A stretch of 64,000 bases of DNA from NCBI RefSeq assembly GCF_900119485.1, contig NZ_FPJZ01000006.1, forward strand, positions 1 through 64,000, in the 5' to 3' direction. Source of the DNA: Thermoactinomyces sp. DSM 45891 (GTDB taxonomy: Bacteria > Bacillota > Bacilli > Thermoactinomycetales > Thermoactinomycetaceae). The notes under the pieces were generated by a model. It ran no database searches. It saw only the letters and a list, made by a program, of their open reading frames with translations, and was not told the origin of the DNA. Shown here piece after piece: positions 15,873 through 24,783 of the stretch; positions within the stretch are counted from its first letter, which is position 1; each line of letters opens with the position of its first letter. The translations under genes and the position numbers were made by a program.

Positions 15873-17177
15873 TTACTTGGAAGACATGAAACCTTTATAA
15901 TGTCGTTTTACCAACTGAGCCTCAATCGTCTTCATCACTTCAAGCACAACACCAATCACGATCAAGAGTGAAGTACCACCAATTTGAACAGAAGTTGGTA
16001 AACCAGCTAGCTTGATAAAAATGACTGGCAGAATCGCAACAGCCGCTAGGAAAAGTGCTCCTGTCAAGGTGAGACGATTCATGATCCGAGTTAAGTAAGA
16101 AGTAGTCGCTTTCCCTGGACGTACGCCCGGGATAAAACCACCGTTCTTCTTTAACTGATCAGAAAGCTGAATCGGATTCATTTGAACAAACGTATAGAAG
16201 TACGTAAATCCAAGAATCAACAGAACATATAGGATCATGCCTAATGTGGAACTGGTGTAGTCGAAATGTTGGATAACCCAATTCGCAATTGCGTTACCCT
16301 CCCAGAATCTAGCGATCGTCGGAGGGAACATAAGCAAAGATACTGCGAAAATGACAGGAATCACACCCGCAGCATTTACTTTAAACGGAATATGTGTGGA
16401 TTGACCTCCATACATCTTACGACCTACCACACGCTTGGTATAGTTAATCGTAATTTTCCGTACACCTTGCTGAATATAGATAATCCCGACAATCACAACT
16501 AATATAATCAGTAGAATTCCAGCAAGCTTAAGGATTCCCATCGTCATATCAGCCTTACCAGTAAAGAATGTTGTCCATACTTGTTGGGCAACTCCAGGAA
16601 TCCCGGCAGCGATTCCGGCAAAAATGATAATGGAAATACCATTTCCAATTCCTTTATCCGTAATCTGCTCACCTAGCCACATTAAGAAAGCCGTTCCTGC
16701 TGTAAGTGTCAAAGAAATCGAAGCATAGGTCCAGAAACCATCGCCGATAATGAATTCTTTGGCAGCACGACCAAACCCGATAGACAACCCGATGGACTGG
16801 ATAATACCAAGAGCAATCGTAAAATAACGAGTTACTTGTGCAATCTTACGTCGTCCTGTCTCTCCCTCTTTCGCCCAACGAGCAAAGGCGGGAATCACGT
16901 CCATCGTCAATAGTTGAACAATAATCGAAGCAGTGATATACGGCATAATCCCCATCGCAAAGATTGAGAAATTATGCAGAGAGTTACCCGAGAAGGTATT
17001 GATAAGTCCGAAGACTCCTCCTCCTTGTGTCTCTAGGTACGCCCGTAATGCACCTGAGTTCGTGTTCGGAACAGGAATAAAGCTTCCGATACGGAAGACA
17101 ATAAGCAACAACAACGTGAACAAAATACGACGACGAAGATCTTCCACCTTAAAAATGTTGCCCAGGGTTGTAAACAT
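15873..17177 (-). CDS. secY: Protein translocase subunit SecY
   Basis: This 434-residue membrane protein has ten transmembrane segments and the SecY landmarks MGIMPYITASIIVQLL (helix 2, near 74), GNGISIIIFAGI (near 176) and the cytoplasmic loop IQLSDQLKKNGGFIPG-RPG (near 335-355) that docks SecA. It forms the protein-conducting channel with SecE (47624-47851) and SecG. Its start lies one base beyond the rplO stop codon. Confidence 0.98.
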   Translation of the reverse strand: MFTTLGNIFKVEDLRRRILFTLLLLIVFRIGSFIPVPNTNSGALRAYLETQGGGVFGLINTFSGNSLHNFSIFAMGIMPYITASIIVQLLTMDVIPAFARWAKEGETGRRKIAQVTRYFTIALGIIQSIGLSIGFGRAAKEFIIGDGFWTYASISLTLTAGTAFLMWLGEQITDKGIGNGISIIIFAGIAAGIPGVAQQVWTTFFTGKADMTMGILKLAGILLIILVVIVGIIYIQQGVRKITINYTKRVVGRKMYGGQSTHIPFKVNAAGVIPVIFAVSLLMFPPTIARFWEGNAIANWVIQHFDYTSSTLGMILYVLLILGFTYFYTFVQMNPIQLSDQLKKNGGFIPGVRPGKATTSYLTRIMNRLTLTGALFLAAVAILPVIFIKLAGLPTSVQIGGTSLLIVIGVVLEVMKTIEAQLVKRHYKGFMSSK

Positions 17178-17178
17178 A

Positions 17179-17619
17179 TTAGATTACCTCCGTCGCTCCA
17201 CCAGCGGCGGTAATTTTTTCTTGTGCGCTTTGGGAGAACTTATGAGCTTTAATAGTAAGCTTTTTCGTTAGTTCGCCATTCGCAAGAACTTTTACGCCTG
17301 CTTTTAGGTTTTTCACAACACCCGTCTCTACTAAAAGTTCTGGGGTTACTACAGTACCATCTTCAAAGCGATTCAAAGTGTCTAAGTTGACAACTGCATA
17401 CTCTACACGATTTGGAGAGGTAAAGCCTCGTTTCGGCAGACGACGATAGATTGGGTTTTGGCCCCCTTCAAATCCAGGACGAACACCACCGCCCGAACGA
17501 GCGTTTTGTCCTTTGTGTCCACGACCAGAGGTTTTACCTAAGCCAGAACCTGTACCACGACCTACACGCTTTCTCGTATGACGAGAGCCTTCAGCTGGTT
17601 TTAACTCATGTAGTTTCAT
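17179..17619 (-). CDS. rplO: 50S ribosomal protein uL15
   Basis: This 146-residue protein begins MKLHELKPAEGSR and has the glycine- and arginine-rich GRGTGSGLGKTSGRGHKG region (residues 20-37) that threads into 23S rRNA. The C-terminal AHKFSQSAQEKI is typical. It follows rpmD by 31 bases and runs directly into secY. Confidence 0.98.
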   Translation of the reverse strand: MKLHELKPAEGSRHTRKRVGRGTGSGLGKTSGRGHKGQNARSGGGVRPGFEGGQNPIYRRLPKRGFTSPNRVEYAVVNLDTLNRFEDGTVVTPELLVETGVVKNLKAGVKVLANGELTKKLTIKAHKFSQSAQEKITAAGGATEVI

Positions 17620-17650
17620 CTTCGCACCTCCTCTTCAACATGTCCTACTA

Positions 17651-17839
17651 TTACTCGTTCATTTCTTTCACTTCAACCAAGTGGCTCACTTTATTAATCA
17701 TACCACGGATCGCAGGATTGTCATTGTGGACAACCGTTTGTTCACGTTTGGTGAAGCCGAGTGTCCGCAGGGTAACACGTTGGGATTCCGGACGTCCGAT
17801 CATGCTACCTGTAAAGGTAATCGCTACTTTCTTTGCCAC
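17651..17839 (-). CDS. rpmD: 50S ribosomal protein uL30
   Basis: This 62-residue protein has the L30 pattern ITFTGSMIGRPESQRVTLRT, followed by NDNPAIRGMINKVSHLVEV. It is the short bacterial form. It lies 11 bases after rpsE. Confidence 0.97.
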   Translation of the reverse strand: MAKKVAITFTGSMIGRPESQRVTLRTLGFTKREQTVVHNDNPAIRGMINKVSHLVEVKEMNE

Positions 17840-17850
17840 GGGTATCCCTC

Positions 17851-18369
17851 CTATCCTAACAACTCTTCTACTGTTTTTCCACGCAATTTAGCTACGTCTT
17901 GAGGACGTTTCAGTCCTGCAAGACCTGCGAGGGTTGCGCGAACCATGTTAATTGGGTTATTGGAACCCGTAGACTTTGTGAGGATATCACCCACACCAGC
18001 CACGGCTAGTACATCACGAACTGGACCACCCGCGATTACACCAGTACCTTTGGAAGCTGGTTTTAGAATAACGCTACCAGCGCCAAAGCGACCAATGATA
18101 TCGTGAGGAATGGTGCTACCTTGCAACGGAATAGAGATCAGGTTCTTTTTTGCATCATCTACACCTTTGCGGATCGCTTCTGGTACTTCAGCAGCTTTAC
18201 CGATGCCGACACCAACACGTCCTTTGCCATCACCCACTACTACGAGTGCGCTAAAGCTAAAACGACGTCCACCCTTAACAACTTTGGATACGCGGTTAAT
18301 GTTAACCACTTTTTCCACAAACTCGGATTGAACTGCATCCTTTTTGCGTGGTCTGTCTTGTCTGCTCAA
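17851..18369 (-). CDS. rpsE: 30S ribosomal protein uS5
   Basis: This 172-residue protein has the S5 double-stranded RNA-binding domain (VNINRVSKVVKGGRRFSFSA near 22-41, then GKGRVGVGIGKA) and the C-terminal domain with GTGVIAGGPVRDVLAVAG. The V-K-G-G-R loop is where spectinomycin-resistance changes map in other bacteria, and it looks wild type. Its start overlaps rplR by 4 bases. Confidence 0.98.
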   Translation of the reverse strand: MSRQDRPRKKDAVQSEFVEKVVNINRVSKVVKGGRRFSFSALVVVGDGKGRVGVGIGKAAEVPEAIRKGVDDAKKNLISIPLQGSTIPHDIIGRFGAGSVILKPASKGTGVIAGGPVRDVLAVAGVGDILTKSTGSNNPINMVRATLAGLAGLKRPQDVAKLRGKTVEELLG

Positions 18370-18725
18370 AAGTCTAGACCTCCTTTCCTAGCTCCTTCAG
18401 CCAGTGCTTGCACACGTCCATGATAGATATAGCCACCACGGTCGAATACAACAGATTTATAACCCTTCTCGATAGCACGTTTTGCGATCAATTCACCTAC
18501 AGCATGTGCAGCATCAACGGTAGTACCTTTTCCTTCGAAATCTTTATCTAAGGAAGATGCTGCGATCACTGTTACGCCAGTTTGATCATCAATCAACTGA
18601 GCGTAGATGTTTTTCGATGAACGGAAAACATTAAGGCGAGGACGCACAGCCGTGCCAAAAACTCTTTTACGTACGCGTAAATGACGTTTCTTACGACCTT
18701 TATTGCGCTCCGGCTTTTGAATCAC
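18366..18725 (-). CDS. rplR: 50S ribosomal protein uL18
   Basis: This 119-residue protein has RPRLNVFRSSKNIYAQLID (near 28-46) and the C-terminal FDRGGYIYHGRVQALAE, the 5S-rRNA-binding signature of L18. The start codon is GTG at 18725 with GGGAG upstream. The spacing to GGGAG is long (about 12 bases). It follows rplF by 33 bases. Confidence 0.97.
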   Translation of the reverse strand: MIQKPERNKGRKKRHLRVRKRVFGTAVRPRLNVFRSSKNIYAQLIDDQTGVTVIAASSLDKDFEGKGTTVDAAHAVGELIAKRAIEKGYKSVVFDRGGYIYHGRVQALAEGARKGGLDF

Positions 18726-18758
18726 GGTCTAGTTCACTCCCTTCAACTAGCAAATTTA

Positions 18759-19295
18759 TTACTTACCAGTTTTACCTTCTTTACGACGAACCACTTCATC
18801 ACTATACTTGATACCTTTACCTTTGTACGGTTCAGGTTCACGTTTCGCGCGAATGTTTGCCGCCATTTCTCCAACCACTTGCTTGTCAATCCCTTTGACG
18901 ATCACTTGTGTTTGAGAAGGAACGTCGAACTCGATTCCTGCCAAAGGCTCAACCTCTACAGGGTGAGAGTAGCCAACGTTTAGTACAACGTTGTTACCTT
19001 TTTTAGAAGCACGATAACCAACACCTACGAGTTCCAAGGTTTTTGTAAATCCATTCGCTACACCTTCAACCATGCTGGCTAGCAAGCTACGAGTTGTACC
19101 ATGAAGTGCACGGTGTGTACGATGATCACTAGGACGGCTTACTGATAGTTGATTATCCTCAACGGTGATCGTGATGTCTGGACTGAATTCGCGTGTAAGG
19201 GTTCCTTTTGGACCTTTTACAGTCACAACGTTACCCTCTTGCTTGAATTCCACACCCGCTGGAATCACAATCGGTTTTTTACCAATACGAGACAT
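18759..19295 (-). CDS. rplF: 50S ribosomal protein uL6
   Basis: This 178-residue protein begins SRIGKKPIVIPAGV and has the second L6 repeat, ending in EPYKGKGIKYSDEVVRRKEGKTGK, the highly conserved C-terminus near the GTPase-associated centre. It lies 31 bases after rpsH. Confidence 0.98.
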   Translation of the reverse strand: MSRIGKKPIVIPAGVEFKQEGNVVTVKGPKGTLTREFSPDITITVEDNQLSVSRPSDHRTHRALHGTTRSLLASMVEGVANGFTKTLELVGVGYRASKKGNNVVLNVGYSHPVEVEPLAGIEFDVPSQTQVIVKGIDKQVVGEMAANIRAKREPEPYKGKGIKYSDEVVRRKEGKTGK

Positions 19296-19326
19296 TCGAA
19301 GTCACCTCCGATCTTCTATAAGAAAA

Positions 19327-19725
19327 TTACCAGATGTATGCGAGAACTTCGCCACCAACGTTTTGTTGACGAGCTTCTTTATCGGTCATTACACCTTTGT
19401 TGGTAGAAATAATTGCAATCCCGAGTCCACGAAGAACGCGTGGGATCTCAGTGGATTTTGCGTATACACGCAATCCCGGTTTCGAGATACGTTTTAGACC
19501 AGAAATAACCTTTTCGTTACTTGAGCCATATTTCAAGAAAATACGTAACACGCCTTGTTTCGAATCCTCAACGTACTCAGCGTCGCGGATGAAACCTTCA
19601 CGCTTCAAGATCTCAGCAATCTCACGTTTCATGCGAGAAGCAGGAACTTCCAAGCTTTCATGGCGAACCATGTTTGCGTTACGAATACGTGTTAACATAT
19701 CTGCAATTGGATCTGTCATCACCAT
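19327..19725 (-). CDS. rpsH: 30S ribosomal protein uS8
   Basis: This 132-residue protein has MTDPIADMLTRIRNA at the start and the C-terminal STNKGVMTDKEARQQNVGGE of S8, an early 16S-binding assembly protein. Two extra residues precede the usual start. The ATG at 19725 is 9 bases from GGAGG and is kept. It lies 26 bases after rpsN. Confidence 0.98.
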   Translation of the reverse strand: MVMTDPIADMLTRIRNANMVRHESLEVPASRMKREIAEILKREGFIRDAEYVEDSKQGVLRIFLKYGSSNEKVISGLKRISKPGLRVYAKSTEIPRVLRGLGIAIISTNKGVMTDKEARQQNVGGEVLAYIW

Positions 19726-19751
19726 TGTGAGAACCCTCCTTCCTCAAACAA

Positions 19752-19937
19752 TTACCAGCTAGCTTTTTTCACGCCGGGAATCTGCCCTTTGTAGGCCAGT
19801 TCACGGAAGCAAATACGACAGAGACGGAACTTACGGTATACAGAATGCGGACGACCACAGCGCTCACAGCGAGTATAGCCTTGAACTTTGAACTTTGGCG
19901 TACGTTGATTCTTCACGATCATCGACTTCTTGGCCAA
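19752..19937 (-). CDS. rpsN: 30S ribosomal protein uS14, zinc form
   Basis: The 61-residue protein is the short, zinc-binding S14: it has CERCGRPHSVYRKFRLCRIC with Cys24, Cys27, Cys40 and Cys43. The start is TTG at 19937, with AAAGGAGG 6 bases upstream, giving M-AKKSMIVKNQ as in orthologues. The longer open frame upstream overlaps rplE and is not used. It lies 28 bases after rplE. Confidence 0.97.
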   Translation of the reverse strand: MAKKSMIVKNQRTPKFKVQGYTRCERCGRPHSVYRKFRLCRICFRELAYKGQIPGVKKASW

Positions 19938-19965
19938 CGGATTCCCTCCTTTAGCATTAGGATTT

Positions 19966-20505
19966 CTACTTACGGAATGGCATTCCCATAGCAGTAAGTA
20001 GTTCACGAGCTTCTTCGTCAGATTTAGCAGTAGTAACAATGACTACATCCATCCCACGAACTTTATCAACTTTATCATAAGAGATCTCTGGAAAGATCAA
20101 TTGTTCTTTCAAACCGAGTGTGTAGTTACCGCGTCCATCAAATGATTTTGCGGAAACACCGCGAAAATCACGAACACGTGGTAGCGCAACGTTTACCAAT
20201 CTGTCTAAGAAATGGTACATACGCTCACCGCGTAGGGTTACTTTCACACCAATTGGCATACCTTCACGGAGTTTGAAACCAGCAATGGATTTTTTCGCTT
20301 TGGTGATAACTGGTTTTTGACCAGCGATCAAGGTAAGGTCTTCCACTGCATTGTCCAATACTTTAGAGTTTTGAACGGCTTCACCAACACCCATGTTGAT
20401 TACAACTTTTTCGACTTTAGGTAGCTGCATTACAGATTTGTAACCAAACTTTTTCTGCAACGACGGAGCTACCTCATTCAAATAAAGTTCTTTTAAGCGA
20501 GCCAT
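19966..20505 (-). CDS. rplE: 50S ribosomal protein uL5
   Basis: The 179-residue protein equals B. subtilis L5 in length. It has NMGVGEAVQNSKVLDNAVEDL and, near the end, GMDVVIVTTAKSDEEARELL. L5 binds 5S rRNA and contacts S13 across the subunit interface. The ATG at 20505 is chosen because AAAGGAGG precedes it. Confidence 0.98.
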   Translation of the reverse strand: MARLKELYLNEVAPSLQKKFGYKSVMQLPKVEKVVINMGVGEAVQNSKVLDNAVEDLTLIAGQKPVITKAKKSIAGFKLREGMPIGVKVTLRGERMYHFLDRLVNVALPRVRDFRGVSAKSFDGRGNYTLGLKEQLIFPEISYDKVDKVRGMDVVIVTTAKSDEEARELLTAMGMPFRK

Positions 20506-20531
20506 CTGGGTACCTCCTTTCATGCGAAGAA

Positions 20532-20900
20532 TTACTTATCTAGAATTTCACCTGATTTTTTAGCATAACGAACTTTCTTTTGTTCGCCGTTCTTACCATC
20601 AACGAATTTGTAACCAATGCGTGTTGGTTGTTTCGTTTTTGGGTCTTCGATCATCAAGTTAGAAACATGAATAGGTGCTTCTTTCTCAATGATGCCACCT
20701 TGAGGGTTCGCCTGTGTTGGACGGCTATGGCGTTTTACCATGTTTACGCCTTCCACAACTACGCGACCTTCTTTAGCAAGAACCTTGATTACACGACCTT
20801 TAGTGAATACTTTTTTACCGTCTGCATCGAAAGTTGGAGCTTCTTTCCCACGCATAACAAGTACAGTGTCACCTTTTTTGATGTGCATTTTTGCGCTCAC
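20532..20900 (-). CDS. rplX: 50S ribosomal protein uL24
   Basis: This protein of about 122 residues has the L24 KOW motif (MHIKKGDTVLVMRGKE, then KGRVIKVLAKEGRVVVEGVN). Compared with B. subtilis L24 (103 aa) it carries an insert near residue 24 (FDADGKKVFT). The likely start is GTG at 20900, 8 bases after GGGGG; the ATG at 20888 is an alternative. L24 is one of the two initiators of 50S assembly. Confidence 0.96.
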   Translation of the reverse strand: MSAKMHIKKGDTVLVMRGKEAPTFDADGKKVFTKGRVIKVLAKEGRVVVEGVNMVKRHSRPTQANPQGGIIEKEAPIHVSNLMIEDPKTKQPTRIGYKFVDGKNGEQKKVRYAKKSGEILDK

Positions 20901-20946
20901 AATCGGCACCCCCTTCATTCAGAAGTCATATATTTGATCCGATCAA

Positions 20947-21315
20947 TTAGAGAACTTCTGGCGCTAGGGAGATGATCTTCATGAAATCACGATCACGAAG
21001 TTCACGAGCTACTGGTCCGAAAATACGGGTACCACGTGGGCTCTTATCTTCCTTGATCACAACTGCGGCATTTTCATCAAAGCGAATGTAGGAGCCATCT
21101 GGACGACGCACAGGACGTTTCGTGCGCACGACTACACATCTCACTACATCACCTTTCTTGACAACGCCACCGGGTGTTGCCTGTTTCACGGATGCAACGA
21201 CGAGATCGCCGATCCCAGCGGTGGCTTTATTAGAACCACCCAACACACGGATGACCATTACTTCCTTCGCGCCGGAATTATCTGCTACACGAAGACGAGA
21301 TAGGTTTTGAAGCAT
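20947..21315 (-). CDS. rplN: 50S ribosomal protein uL14
   Basis: This 122-residue protein has the L14 landmarks RVADNSGAKEVMVIRVLGG near the start and SPRGTRIFGPVARELRD near the end. It sits at the subunit interface and is the RsfS target in other bacteria. It lies 39 bases after rpsQ. Confidence 0.98.
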   Translation of the reverse strand: MLQNLSRLRVADNSGAKEVMVIRVLGGSNKATAGIGDLVVASVKQATPGGVVKKGDVVRCVVVRTKRPVRRPDGSYIRFDENAAVVIKEDKSPRGTRIFGPVARELRDRDFMKIISLAPEVL

Positions 21316-21354
21316 GAGTTTCCCTCCTTCCCGCTACTCTTTACGTGTCAATCA

Positions 21355-21621
21355 TTAGATGATAACCGCTTCTTCTACGATTTCCACCAAGCGCCAACGT
21401 TTGTCCTTAGACAACGGACGAGTTTCCATGATTTTAACGAGATCTCCAGCTTTTGCTTTATTCTCTTCATCATGAGCTTTAAATTTTTTGGTAAATTTAA
21501 CGCGCTTTCCATATTTGGAGTCACGTTTGTAGGTTTCTACAGAAACGACGATGGTTTTATCCATTTTATCGCTTACCACTTTGCCGATTCGAACTTTACG
21601 GCGTGTTGTGCGTTCGCTCAT
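21355..21621 (-). CDS. rpsQ: 30S ribosomal protein uS17
   Basis: This 88-residue protein has RKVRIGKVVSDKMDKTIVVS and METRPLSKDKRWRLVEIVE, the S17 pattern. It binds 16S rRNA early in assembly. Its start overlaps the rpmC stop by 4 bases. Confidence 0.98.
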   Translation of the reverse strand: MSERTTRRKVRIGKVVSDKMDKTIVVSVETYKRDSKYGKRVKFTKKFKAHDEENKAKAGDLVKIMETRPLSKDKRWRLVEIVEEAVII

Positions 21622-21830
21622 CCCTGTGTCCTCCTTTCGATTCCTAGTTCGCGCTCACGGAGAGCCGTTTTACAACGAGCAATGTCCTTGCGAACTTGGC
21701 CCAAACGGGTTGGGTTTTCCAATTGTCCAGTAGCGGACTGGAAACGAAGGTTGAACAGTTCTTCTTTGAACTCAGCAAGCTTTTGCTCGATTTCGGCGGT
21801 GGTCAACTCTAATAGCTCTTTCGCTTTCAT
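21618..21830 (-). CDS. rpmC: 50S ribosomal protein uL29
   Basis: This 70-residue two-helix protein (MKAKELLELTTAEIEQKL, then LRFQSATGQLENPTRLGQVR) is L29, which lies beside the tunnel exit where signal recognition particle and trigger factor bind. It overlaps both rplP and rpsQ by 4 bases. Confidence 0.98.
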   Translation of the reverse strand: MKAKELLELTTAEIEQKLAEFKEELFNLRFQSATGQLENPTRLGQVRKDIARCKTALRERELGIERRTQG

Positions 21831-22249
21831 TCGTTACCCCCCGCTTCACGTTTCACAAATTTCGTTTTAATTGGTAGTTTCATCGCAGCTAGGCGCATAG
21901 CTTCACGAGCTACATCTTCAGGTACACCAGCAACTTCGAACATGATTTTCCCAGGTTTTACAACCGCTACCCATTTTTCCGGGGAACCTTTACCGCTACC
22001 CATCCGTACCTCTAGAGGCTTTTGAGTAACTGGCTTGTCTGGGAAGATCTTGATCCAAACTTGTCCACCACGCTTCATGTAACGAGTCATCGCACGACGC
22101 GCTGCCTCAATCTGGCGGTTAGTGATCCATGATGGCTCAAGAGCTTGCAAACCATATTCGCCGAATGCTACTTCCGTACCGCCTTTTGCTTTACCGCGCA
22201 TCTTACCACGGTGTGGGCGACGATATTTTACGCGTTTTGGTAATAGCAT
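21827..22249 (-). CDS. rplP: 50S ribosomal protein uL16
   Basis: This 140-residue protein begins MLLPKRVKYRRPHRGKMRG and has the conserved MGSGKGSPEKWVAVVKPG loop near the peptidyl transferase centre. It follows rpsC with a 3-base gap. Confidence 0.98.
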   Translation of the reverse strand: MLLPKRVKYRRPHRGKMRGKAKGGTEVAFGEYGLQALEPSWITNRQIEAARRAMTRYMKRGGQVWIKIFPDKPVTQKPLEVRMGSGKGSPEKWVAVVKPGKIMFEVAGVPEDVAREAMRLAAMKLPIKTKFVKREAGGNE

Positions 22250-22252
22250 CGC

Positions 22253-22918
22253 TTATTTGCCTCCTTCCACTTCTCCCTTTGGAGTGTTTTTTGTTGGGAG
22301 AACTTCACCACGATAGATCCAAACTTTAACACCGATTTTACCGTAAGTCGTATCTGCTTCAGCAAAACCGTAGTCAATGTCAGCACGTAGTGTATGGAGT
22401 GGTACAGTACCTTCGCTATAACCTTCGCTACGAGCGATATCTGCTCCACCCAAACGACCGCTTACTAAAGTACGAACACCTTTCGCACCAACACGTAATG
22501 TACGACCGATTGATTGTTTCATAGCACGACGGAACGATACACGGCGTTCTAATTGTTGAGCAATACTTTCAGCAACCAGATTTGCATCAAGCTCAGGGTG
22601 TTTAATTTCGTGAATGTTAATGTGTACTTTTTTGCCTGTTAGTTTCACAAGAGCATTGCGAAGTGCATCTACTTCTGTACCGCCTTTACCAATTACCATT
22701 CCTGGTTTCGCGGTATGAACAGTGATGTTCACACGGTTCGCTGCACGTTCGATTTCTATTTTAGAAACGGCTGCATCTTTCAGACGTTTTTTCACAAAGT
22801 CACGAATTTTTAAGTCTTCATGAAGTAGATCTGCGAAGTCTTTTCCGCCGAACCATTTGGACTCCCAGTCACGAATGACACCAACGCGAAGTCCAATTGG
22901 ATTCACCTTTTGACCCAT
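22253..22918 (-). CDS. rpsC: 30S ribosomal protein uS3
   Basis: This 221-residue protein has GQKVNPIGLRVGVIRDWESK at the start, a KH domain (GMVIGKGGTEVDALR near 72-86), and the C-terminal GKIGVKVWIYRGEVLP. S3 forms part of the mRNA entry tunnel helicase. It lies 24 bases after rplV. Confidence 0.98.
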   Translation of the reverse strand: MGQKVNPIGLRVGVIRDWESKWFGGKDFADLLHEDLKIRDFVKKRLKDAAVSKIEIERAANRVNITVHTAKPGMVIGKGGTEVDALRNALVKLTGKKVHINIHEIKHPELDANLVAESIAQQLERRVSFRRAMKQSIGRTLRVGAKGVRTLVSGRLGGADIARSEGYSEGTVPLHTLRADIDYGFAEADTTYGKIGVKVWIYRGEVLPTKNTPKGEVEGGK

Positions 22919-22942
22919 AGCTTATCCCTCCTTATTCAGAGA

Positions 22943-23275
22943 TTATTTTTCTTTTACAACCACAGTAATGTGGCTTGAACGTTTGTTAATTCGGCTTGCA
23001 CGGCCCATTGCACGAGGCATGTAGCGTTTCAACGTTGGCCCTTCATCAACGAAAGCTGTTTCTACAACGAGGTTGTTTGCATCCATGTTGTAGTTATGCT
23101 CTGCATTCGCAACAGCAGACTTTAACACCTTCTCGATGACCGGCGAGGCAGCACGGTGGGTAAACTGAAGGACTGCGAAAGCCTCTTCTACAGACTTTCC
23201 GCGAATCAAATCAATTACCAAACGAACTTTACGTGGTGCAATTCGAATGTTACGCGCAATCGCTTTTGCTTGCAT
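22943..23275 (-). CDS. rplV: 50S ribosomal protein uL22
   Basis: This 110-residue protein has APRKVRLVIDLIRGKSVEEA and the C-terminal beta-hairpin (LKRYMPRAMGRASRINKRSS, residues about 83-102) that lines the exit tunnel, where macrolide-resistance changes occur in other species. The hairpin looks intact. Confidence 0.98.
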   Translation of the reverse strand: MQAKAIARNIRIAPRKVRLVIDLIRGKSVEEAFAVLQFTHRAASPVIEKVLKSAVANAEHNYNMDANNLVVETAFVDEGPTLKRYMPRAMGRASRINKRSSHITVVVKEK

Positions 23276-23306
23276 GCGTTGACCTCCTCTCTCGCGAATC
23301 GATCAT

Positions 23307-23588
23307 CTACCGACGTTTCGTCTTCTTATCATCGTTACCATGACCTTTGTAGGTACGGGTTGGAGCGAACTCACCAAGTTTATGACCGACCATATCTTCC
23401 GTTACGTATACAGGAACATGTTTGCGTCCATCGTGAACTGCAATGGTATGACCAACAAAGTCTGGGAAGATGGTAGAACGACGAGACCAAGTTTTGACAA
23501 TACGCTTTTCGCCTTTTTCGTTCAGCTCAACCACTTTCTTGATTAAGTGATCATCTGCAAAGGGTCCTTTTTTCAGGCTGCGGCCCAT
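23307..23588 (-). CDS. rpsS: 30S ribosomal protein uS19
   Basis: This 93-residue protein begins GRSLKKGPFADDHLIKKV and has the SRRSTIFPDFVGHTIAVHDG and KLGEFAPTRTYKGHG segments of S19, which contacts A-site tRNA at the 30S head. It lies 42 bases after rplB. Confidence 0.98.
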   Translation of the reverse strand: MGRSLKKGPFADDHLIKKVVELNEKGEKRIVKTWSRRSTIFPDFVGHTIAVHDGRKHVPVYVTEDMVGHKLGEFAPTRTYKGHGNDDKKTKRR

Positions 23589-23630
23589 AGCTGAAACCTC
23601 CCTTCGAGTGAGGCTAGATAATAGTTTTTA

Positions 23631-24461
23631 TTACTTCTTGCGACGACGTACGATGTACTTGTCAGACGCTTTGTTTTTCTTGCGAGTCTTGTAACCAAGA
23701 GTTGGTTTACCCCAAGGAGTAACAGGAGACTTACGACCGATTGGAGCACGTCCCTCACCACCACCGTGTGGATGATCTACAGGGTTCATGACAGATCCAC
23801 GTACGGTTGGGCGTTTACCTAACCAACGAGAACGACCTGCTTTACCGATGTTAATCAATTCATGATCCAAGTTACCTACTTGACCGATTGTCGCGCGGCA
23901 CTCAAGAAGAATCATGCGAGTTTCACCGGATACTAGACGAATGATAGCATAGCGACCTTCTTTACCAAGAAGCTGTGCGCTAGTACCTGCAGCACGTACA
24001 AGTTGTCCACCACGGCCTGGTTTAAGCTCGATGTTATGGATTACCGTACCTACTGGGATGTTGCGAAGTGGAAGAGCGTTACCTGGCTTGATATCTGATT
24101 CAGGACCGGAGATGATCTCTTGCCCTACTTTTAGACCATTTGGAGCTAGGATGTAACGTTTTTCCCCATCAACGTAATGAATAAGTGCGATGTTCGCAGA
24201 ACGGTTTGGATCATATTCGACCGTCGCCACTTTCCCTACGATGCCATCTTTATTACGTTTAAAGTCGATCACACGGTATTTACGTTTATGGCCACCGCCT
24301 TGGTGACGTACGGTAATTTTACCTTGGTTGTTACGACCTGCCTTCTTGTTTAGAGGTTGTAATAGCGACTTCTCAGGAGTGCTAGTAGTGATCTCTTCAA
24401 AAGTAGAACTAGTCATATGACGACGTGATGGAGTCGTTGGTCTGTATTGTTTAATACCCAC
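23631..24461 (-). CDS. rplB: 50S ribosomal protein uL2
   Basis: This 276-residue protein has the L2 RNA-binding domain and the C-terminal MNPVDHPHGGGEGRAPIG motif, whose histidine lies near the peptidyl transferase centre. It ends in the basic KASDKYIVRRRKK tail. It lies 34 bases after rplW. Confidence 0.98.
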   Translation of the reverse strand: MGIKQYRPTTPSRRHMTSSTFEEITTSTPEKSLLQPLNKKAGRNNQGKITVRHQGGGHKRKYRVIDFKRNKDGIVGKVATVEYDPNRSANIALIHYVDGEKRYILAPNGLKVGQEIISGPESDIKPGNALPLRNIPVGTVIHNIELKPGRGGQLVRAAGTSAQLLGKEGRYAIIRLVSGETRMILLECRATIGQVGNLDHELINIGKAGRSRWLGKRPTVRGSVMNPVDHPHGGGEGRAPIGRKSPVTPWGKPTLGYKTRKKNKASDKYIVRRRKK

Positions 24462-24495
24462 TTCGATTTCCCTCCTTTTTTAATCAAATGTGTAA

Positions 24496-24783
24496 TTAAG
24501 CTTGGAAGATTTCAATCGCTTTGCTGCCTTCAGCAAGCGTAACGATTGCTTTCTTACGTTCTGGCGTCCGACCTGTATAACGACCATGACGCTTTTGCTT
24601 TCCTAGTAGACGATGTGTATTCACAGAAGCTACTTTTACGCCGAAAATACTTTCAACCGCTTTTTTCACTTCCACTTTGTTCGCACGTACGTCTACTTCG
24701 AAAACGTATTTACCTTGTTCCATCATCTCAGTAGAAGATTCTGTTACTACTGGGCGACGGATGATATCGCGTGGATCCTTCAC
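24496..24783 (-). CDS. rplW: 50S ribosomal protein uL23
   Basis: This 95-residue protein has RDIIRRPVVTESSTEMME and YVFEVDVRANKVEVKKAVE, the L23 fold at the tunnel exit where trigger factor docks. Its start overlaps the rplD stop codon by 4 bases. Confidence 0.98.
   Translation of the reverse strand: MKDPRDIIRRPVVTESSTEMMEQGKYVFEVDVRANKVEVKKAVESIFGVKVASVNTHRLLGKQKRHGRYTGRTPERKKAIVTLAEGSKAIEIFQA

Noticed and set aside
21307..21870. Plus-strand open frame of 187 codons across rpsQ and rpmC
   Set aside because: Three well-supported ribosomal genes occupy the other strand, and the translation resembles no protein.
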